A stretch of 8,130 bases of DNA from contig JAGBGV010000015.1 in the NCBI GenBank assembly GCA_017935805.1, positions 1 to 8,130 of the forward strand, read 5' to 3'. Position 1 is the first letter of the stretch. Each line of letters begins with the position of its first letter. Under the pieces are notes generated by a model that worked only from the letters and a program-made list of their open reading frames with translations, ran no database searches and had not been told where the DNA came from. Of this stretch, positions 6,733 to 8,130 are shown in pieces. The position numbers and the translations under genes were made by a program. The stretch comes from Clostridia bacterium. Lineage in GTDB: Bacteria > Bacillota_A > Clostridia > Oscillospirales > CAG-272.

Positions 6733-6974
6733 TGAGCGAGATCGAAGCGATTACTGAAACACTCCCGAAGATAGACTGCGGATCCTGCGGTGCCCCCACT
6801 TGCATGGCATTTGCGGAGGATATCGTAAAGGGCGAGACTACTGCTGACGAGTGTACGGTTATTTTGAAGATGCTGTTCCACGATCAGCTTGAAAAGTATA
6901 AAGACAAATCCATTTTTGACAAGCTCACTCCTATCAGCAAGCCTGAAACAGGAGACGGAGGTGAAGACAGATGA
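6675..6974 (+). pseudogene. Detached C-terminal [4Fe-4S] domain of the hydrogenase
   Basis: This is the displaced C-terminal portion of the hydrogenase, read in the frame of base 6675. It carries the four-cysteine Fe-S domain DCGSCGAPTC followed by AEDIVKG and a fourth Cys (codons at 6777, 6786, 6801, 6852), as in the extra cluster domain of HydS-type hydrogenases and CO dehydrogenase/corrinoid proteins. The same frame is open back to 6603, where it reads SEWIPDEFF before the GTG at 6675, which suits a continuous ancestral protein. The GTG has no convincing ribosome binding site. ATG 6729 overlaps the upstream stop (ATGA) with AAGGT at 6714-6718, so reinitiation could yield an 81-residue Fe-S domain protein. 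The end overlaps the next start at 6971. Whether this is a broken gene, a split gene or a base-calling error is unresolved. Confidence 0.75.
6957..6964 (+). promoter_or_regulatory. Strong ribosome binding site GGAGGTGA for the second DRTGG gene
   Basis: GGAGGTGA lies six bases before ATG 6971, inside the coding end of the hydrogenase fragment. It would let the downstream genes be translated even if ribosomes leave the hydrogenase message at the premature TGA. Confidence 0.8.
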
Positions 6975-7303
6975 CCCTCACAGAACTTATAAATAAGCTT
7001 GAGCTTAAAACAGTCGCCGGAAATGCGACTGAAGACAGCTTCGACGGCGTGTATGCGGGAGATTTTCTCAGCCGCGCAATGAGCCATGTGGAAGCGGGAA
7101 ATCTGTGGATCACCATTATGTCAAACGCAAACGTAATTGCAGTTGCAAGTCTTACGGAATGTGCCGCTGTGATCCTTGCGGAGGATGTTGAGCTTCTTCC
7201 CGATGCACTTGAGGCTGCAGAGACAAACGGGATACTGATCCTGTCCTCCCCCCTTACAGTGTATGAGCTTTGCGTGAAGATAGGTGAAGCAACGCATGCA
7301 TGA
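6971..7303 (+). CDS. DRTGG-domain protein (second copy)
   Basis: A 110-residue soluble protein closely matching the stand-alone DRTGG pattern: VYAGDFLSRAMSHVEAGNLWI, then a strand with NANVIAVASLTECAAVILAE, and a final LSSPLTVYELCVKIGEA. It is a paralogue of the protein at 4822-5175 but better conserved in the YAGD and GNLWIT parts. The ATG overlaps the upstream TGA as ATGA. Its own end overlaps the PHP gene by eight bases, so translation is probably coupled in both directions. The ligand is not known for this group. Placement directly after a sensory-type hydrogenase and before a PHP phosphoesterase supports a shared signalling task, by inference. Confidence 0.82.
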   Translation: MTLTELINKLELKTVAGNATEDSFDGVYAGDFLSRAMSHVEAGNLWITIMSNANVIAVASLTECAAVILAEDVELLPDALEAAETNGILILSSPLTVYELCVKIGEATHA

Positions 7304-8051
7304 TTATTTCTGCGATCTTCACATCCATTCGTGCCTGTCTCCTTGCGGAGATGATGACATGACCCCTGCGAATATTGCAGGTATGGGCATCATCAACGGA
7401 CTTGGGATCATGGCGCTGACTGACCATAACACCTCGAAAAATTGCCCTGCATTCTTCGAAGCGGCAAAGGCACATGGGCTGATCCCCGTTGCCGGAATGG
7501 AACTGACTACGTCGGAGGATATCCACATGGTCTGCCTGTTCAGAACGCTTGAGGATGCAATGGAATTTGACAGGTTCGTTGAGTCGAGACGGATCGAGTT
7601 CCCGAACGATCCTGATATTTTCGGCCACCAGTACATAATGGACGAGGCTGATAATATCCTGGGCGAGGAACCGGATCTGCTCATCAACGCGGCAGACATC
7701 TCCCTGGAGGAAGCGTTTGAGGAAGTTATTAAGCGCGGCGGTGTTGCTTATCCTGCTCATATAGACAGACAGTCGAACGGGATCATCGCAGTGTTGGGTA
7801 CTTTCCCGCCGGAGCCTCATTTTACGGCATATGAGCTGAATGACGGTAACTCGGACGGGGAATACAGAGAAAGATTTCCGATGATAAAGCCGCTTTCCCG
7901 TGCGGTGTCATCAGATGCTCACTATTTGTGGGACATCTCGGAGGCGAAATTCTCTCTGAAGCTTGATGACGAGCCGTACTCTTCTCAAAAGGTTAGAGAC
8001 AGTCTGATAGACTACCTGCTCGGAAAGGATAAAGGTAATCACAATGGATGA
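7296..8051 (+). CDS. PHP-domain metal-dependent phosphoesterase
   Basis: A 251-residue cytosolic protein of the PHP (polymerase and histidinol phosphatase) superfamily, metal-dependent hydrolases acting on phosphoesters such as nucleotides. The full metal-ligand set is visible: His9 and His11 (DLHIHS), Asp43/His44 (LTDHN), Glu69 (GMELTT), His77, His155 (YPAHIDR), and Asp207/His209 (SSDAH). An active enzyme is therefore expected. ATG 7296 is preferred because AGGTGA (7282-7287) lies eight bases upstream; a GTG at 7284 would add four residues with a poorer site. It overlaps the preceding DRTGG gene and the following HATPase gene by eight bases each. PHP genes are recurrent neighbours of group C/D [FeFe]-hydrogenases. 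The substrate cannot be named; turnover of a nucleotide signal or removal of a phosphate is a hypothesis. Confidence 0.9.
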   Translation: MHDYFCDLHIHSCLSPCGDDDMTPANIAGMGIINGLGIMALTDHNTSKNCPAFFEAAKAHGLIPVAGMELTTSEDIHMVCLFRTLEDAMEFDRFVESRRIEFPNDPDIFGHQYIMDEADNILGEEPDLLINAADISLEEAFEEVIKRGGVAYPAHIDRQSNGIIAVLGTFPPEPHFTAYELNDGNSDGEYRERFPMIKPLSRAVSSDAHYLWDISEAKFSLKLDDEPYSSQKVRDSLIDYLLGKDKGNHNG

Positions 8052-8130
8052 GCTGTCATTATACGTTCTTGACATTACAATGAATTCGGTCAGAGCAGGT
8101 GCAAGTGAGATCTCTATCACACTCCGTGAG
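8044..8130 (+). CDS. Second HATPase-domain protein, N-terminal fragment (3' truncated by window)
   Basis: The first 29 codons of a gene that leaves the window. The sequence includes LYVLDITMNSVRAGASEISI, which matches the N box of GHKL ATPases (pattern LDI-x2-NS-x2-AGA-x2-I-x-I) as found in stand-alone ATP-binding proteins next to hydrogenase genes. The Asn of MNS is the expected Mg-ligand position. The start overlaps the PHP gene stop (8049-8051) by eight bases, with AAAGGT at 8031-8036 seven bases upstream. The rest of the ATPase domain is not visible, so kinase type and any extra domains are unknown. Confidence 0.78.
   Translation, partial: MDELSLYVLDITMNSVRAGASEISITLRE

Noticed and set aside
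7284..7295. GTG 7284 as the PHP start
   Set aside because: ATG 7296 has AGGTGA at ideal distance and begins directly before the conserved DLHIHS strand.
7254..7820. Open frame of 188 codons on the - strand opposite the PHP gene
   Set aside because: It is antisense to a gene with a complete set of PHP metal ligands. It has no recognisable domain and no good ribosome binding site.

Overview
The window looks like a chromosomal segment from an anaerobic Clostridia-type Firmicute, probably near the Ruminococcaceae/Oscillospiraceae. This is an inference from protein style, AGGAGG-like ribosome binding sites, AT-rich intergenic DNA, mid-range GC in genes, and an anaerobic [FeFe]-hydrogenase gene set. 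All recognisable genes lie on the + strand. No RNA gene, insertion sequence, CRISPR array or phage gene was seen.

Region 1 (1-345) is the 3' end of a ClpB/ClpC-family AAA+ unfoldase. Region 2 (399-3176) is an uninterrupted 925-codon gene with the complete layout of a P2-type cation-transporting ATPase. The catalytic motifs are replaced: the phosphorylated Asp, the TGES loop, the KGA lysine, the TGD motif and the first Asp of GDGVND are all gone. It is therefore probably a pseudo-ATPase. Region 3 (3177-3401) is a 225-base AT-rich intergenic stretch with a possible terminator, two overlapping promoter candidates and a 12-base imperfect inverted repeat.

Region 4 (3402-8130) reads as one operon that continues past the window. 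Its order is: Mrp/NBP35-type Fe-S carrier ATPase; NuoE/HydC-like [2Fe-2S] protein; DRTGG-domain protein; RsbW-like HATPase; [FeFe]-hydrogenase of the putative sensory (HydS, group C/D-like) type; second DRTGG-domain protein; PHP-domain phosphoesterase; and the start of a second HATPase protein. Several junctions overlap (5168/5175, 6971/6974, 7296/7303, 8044/8051), which suggests translational coupling.

The hydrogenase keeps the four H-cluster cysteines, but the proton-transfer cysteine of loop L1 is Ala. Its accessory genes are kinase-like, phosphoesterase-like and ligand-binding-like. Together these suggest a hydrogen- or redox-sensing signalling module rather than a bulk hydrogenase. The hydrogenase reading frame is broken by an apparent one-base loss near 6620-6650, which separates the C-terminal [4Fe-4S] domain (6675-6974) from the H-cluster domain. 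The upstream stop overlaps an ATG at 6729, so coupled production of two polypeptides is possible; sequencing error and recent mutation are the simpler explanations.
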